From positions 370,959 to 434,958 of the forward strand of contig NZ_KE383898.1 in NCBI RefSeq assembly GCF_000422665.1: 64,000 nucleotides of DNA, read 5' to 3'. The stretch is from Ferrimonas senticii DSM 18821. Its GTDB lineage: Bacteria; Pseudomonadota; Gammaproteobacteria; Enterobacterales; Shewanellaceae. The notes under the pieces are model-generated. The model did no database searches and had not been told where the DNA came from. It saw only the letters and a list, made by a program, of their open reading frames with translations. This document shows, piece by piece, positions 63,975 through 64,000 of this stretch (position 1 is the stretch's first letter; the number at the start of each line of letters is the position of its first letter). Made by a program: the position numbers and the translations under genes.

Positions 63975-64000
63975 CCAAGTTCATTCAGCAGCTAAGGACA
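63905..64000. other. Sequence of uncertain origin at the right edge
   Basis: From about 63905 the methyltransferase reading changes character, and the sequence does not resume it in another frame that I can see. It may be the edge of an inserted element continuing beyond the window. No terminal repeat or transposase could be recognised. Confidence 0.3.

Overview
The window looks like the chromosome of a facultatively anaerobic, probably marine gammaproteobacterium of the Alteromonadales (Ferrimonas/Shewanella-like). This is inferred from gene content: a citrate synthase gene divergent from sdhCDAB-sucABCD, a LutABC (LldEGF-type) lactate oxidation operon, an Hcp-Hcr nitrosative stress pair, an inosine/guanosine kinase of enteric/Shewanella type, and a two-domain (CoADR + rhodanese) persulfide reductase. 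GC content appears to be in the mid-50s percent except in a few AT-rich intergenic stretches. No tRNA, rRNA, CRISPR array or intact insertion sequence was seen.

Layout. 0-4.4 kb: left-edge fragment of a membrane protein gene behind a perfect FNR-type box, a persulfide reductase, and pxpBCA (5-oxoprolinase) with ATGA overlaps. 4.6-10.2 kb: gsk, then two large surface lipoproteins separated by a decayed ISL3-type transposase remnant. 10.6-16.7 kb: lutABC behind a GntR-type operator, and hcp-hcr behind two NsrR-like boxes. 16.8-24.4 kb: GNAT and CatB-type acetyltransferases (a former operon now split by a mobile element), mogA, a phosphohexomutase, an LprI/MliC-like protein, an M14 peptidase, a GGDEF protein and a small membrane protein. 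24.4-31.8 kb: a three-gene RND efflux operon (lipoprotein adaptor plus two different permeases). 32.4-43.9 kb: gltA divergent from sdhCDAB-sucABCD, with CRP-like and ArcA-like sites between them. 44-47.7 kb: GNAT, MATE transporter, divergent LysR regulator and a 2OG-Fe(II) oxygenase. 47.9-59 kb: hybrid histidine kinase, type I secretion ATPase and adaptor, and a 1954-residue protein made almost wholly of RTX repeats. 59-64 kb: TPR-GGDEF protein, fhs behind a perfect CRP palindrome, and a methyltransferase whose C-terminus appears displaced at the right edge.

The most notable structure not explained by genes is a family of four dispersed elements of about 243 bp, with GGGCGTGTTGAC terminal inverted repeats and TA target duplications. 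They behave like a non-autonomous miniature element (MITE). The copy at 17328-17570 sits between the GNAT and catB genes. Removing it with one TA restores an ATGA stop/start overlap, so this insertion can be read as an event that split a two-gene operon. A second notable structure is a 540-bp (20-nonapeptide) higher-order period inside the RTX gene.

Gene starts were chosen from Shine-Dalgarno sequences, overlaps and remembered homolog N-termini. Functional calls rest on motif recognition, without database searches.
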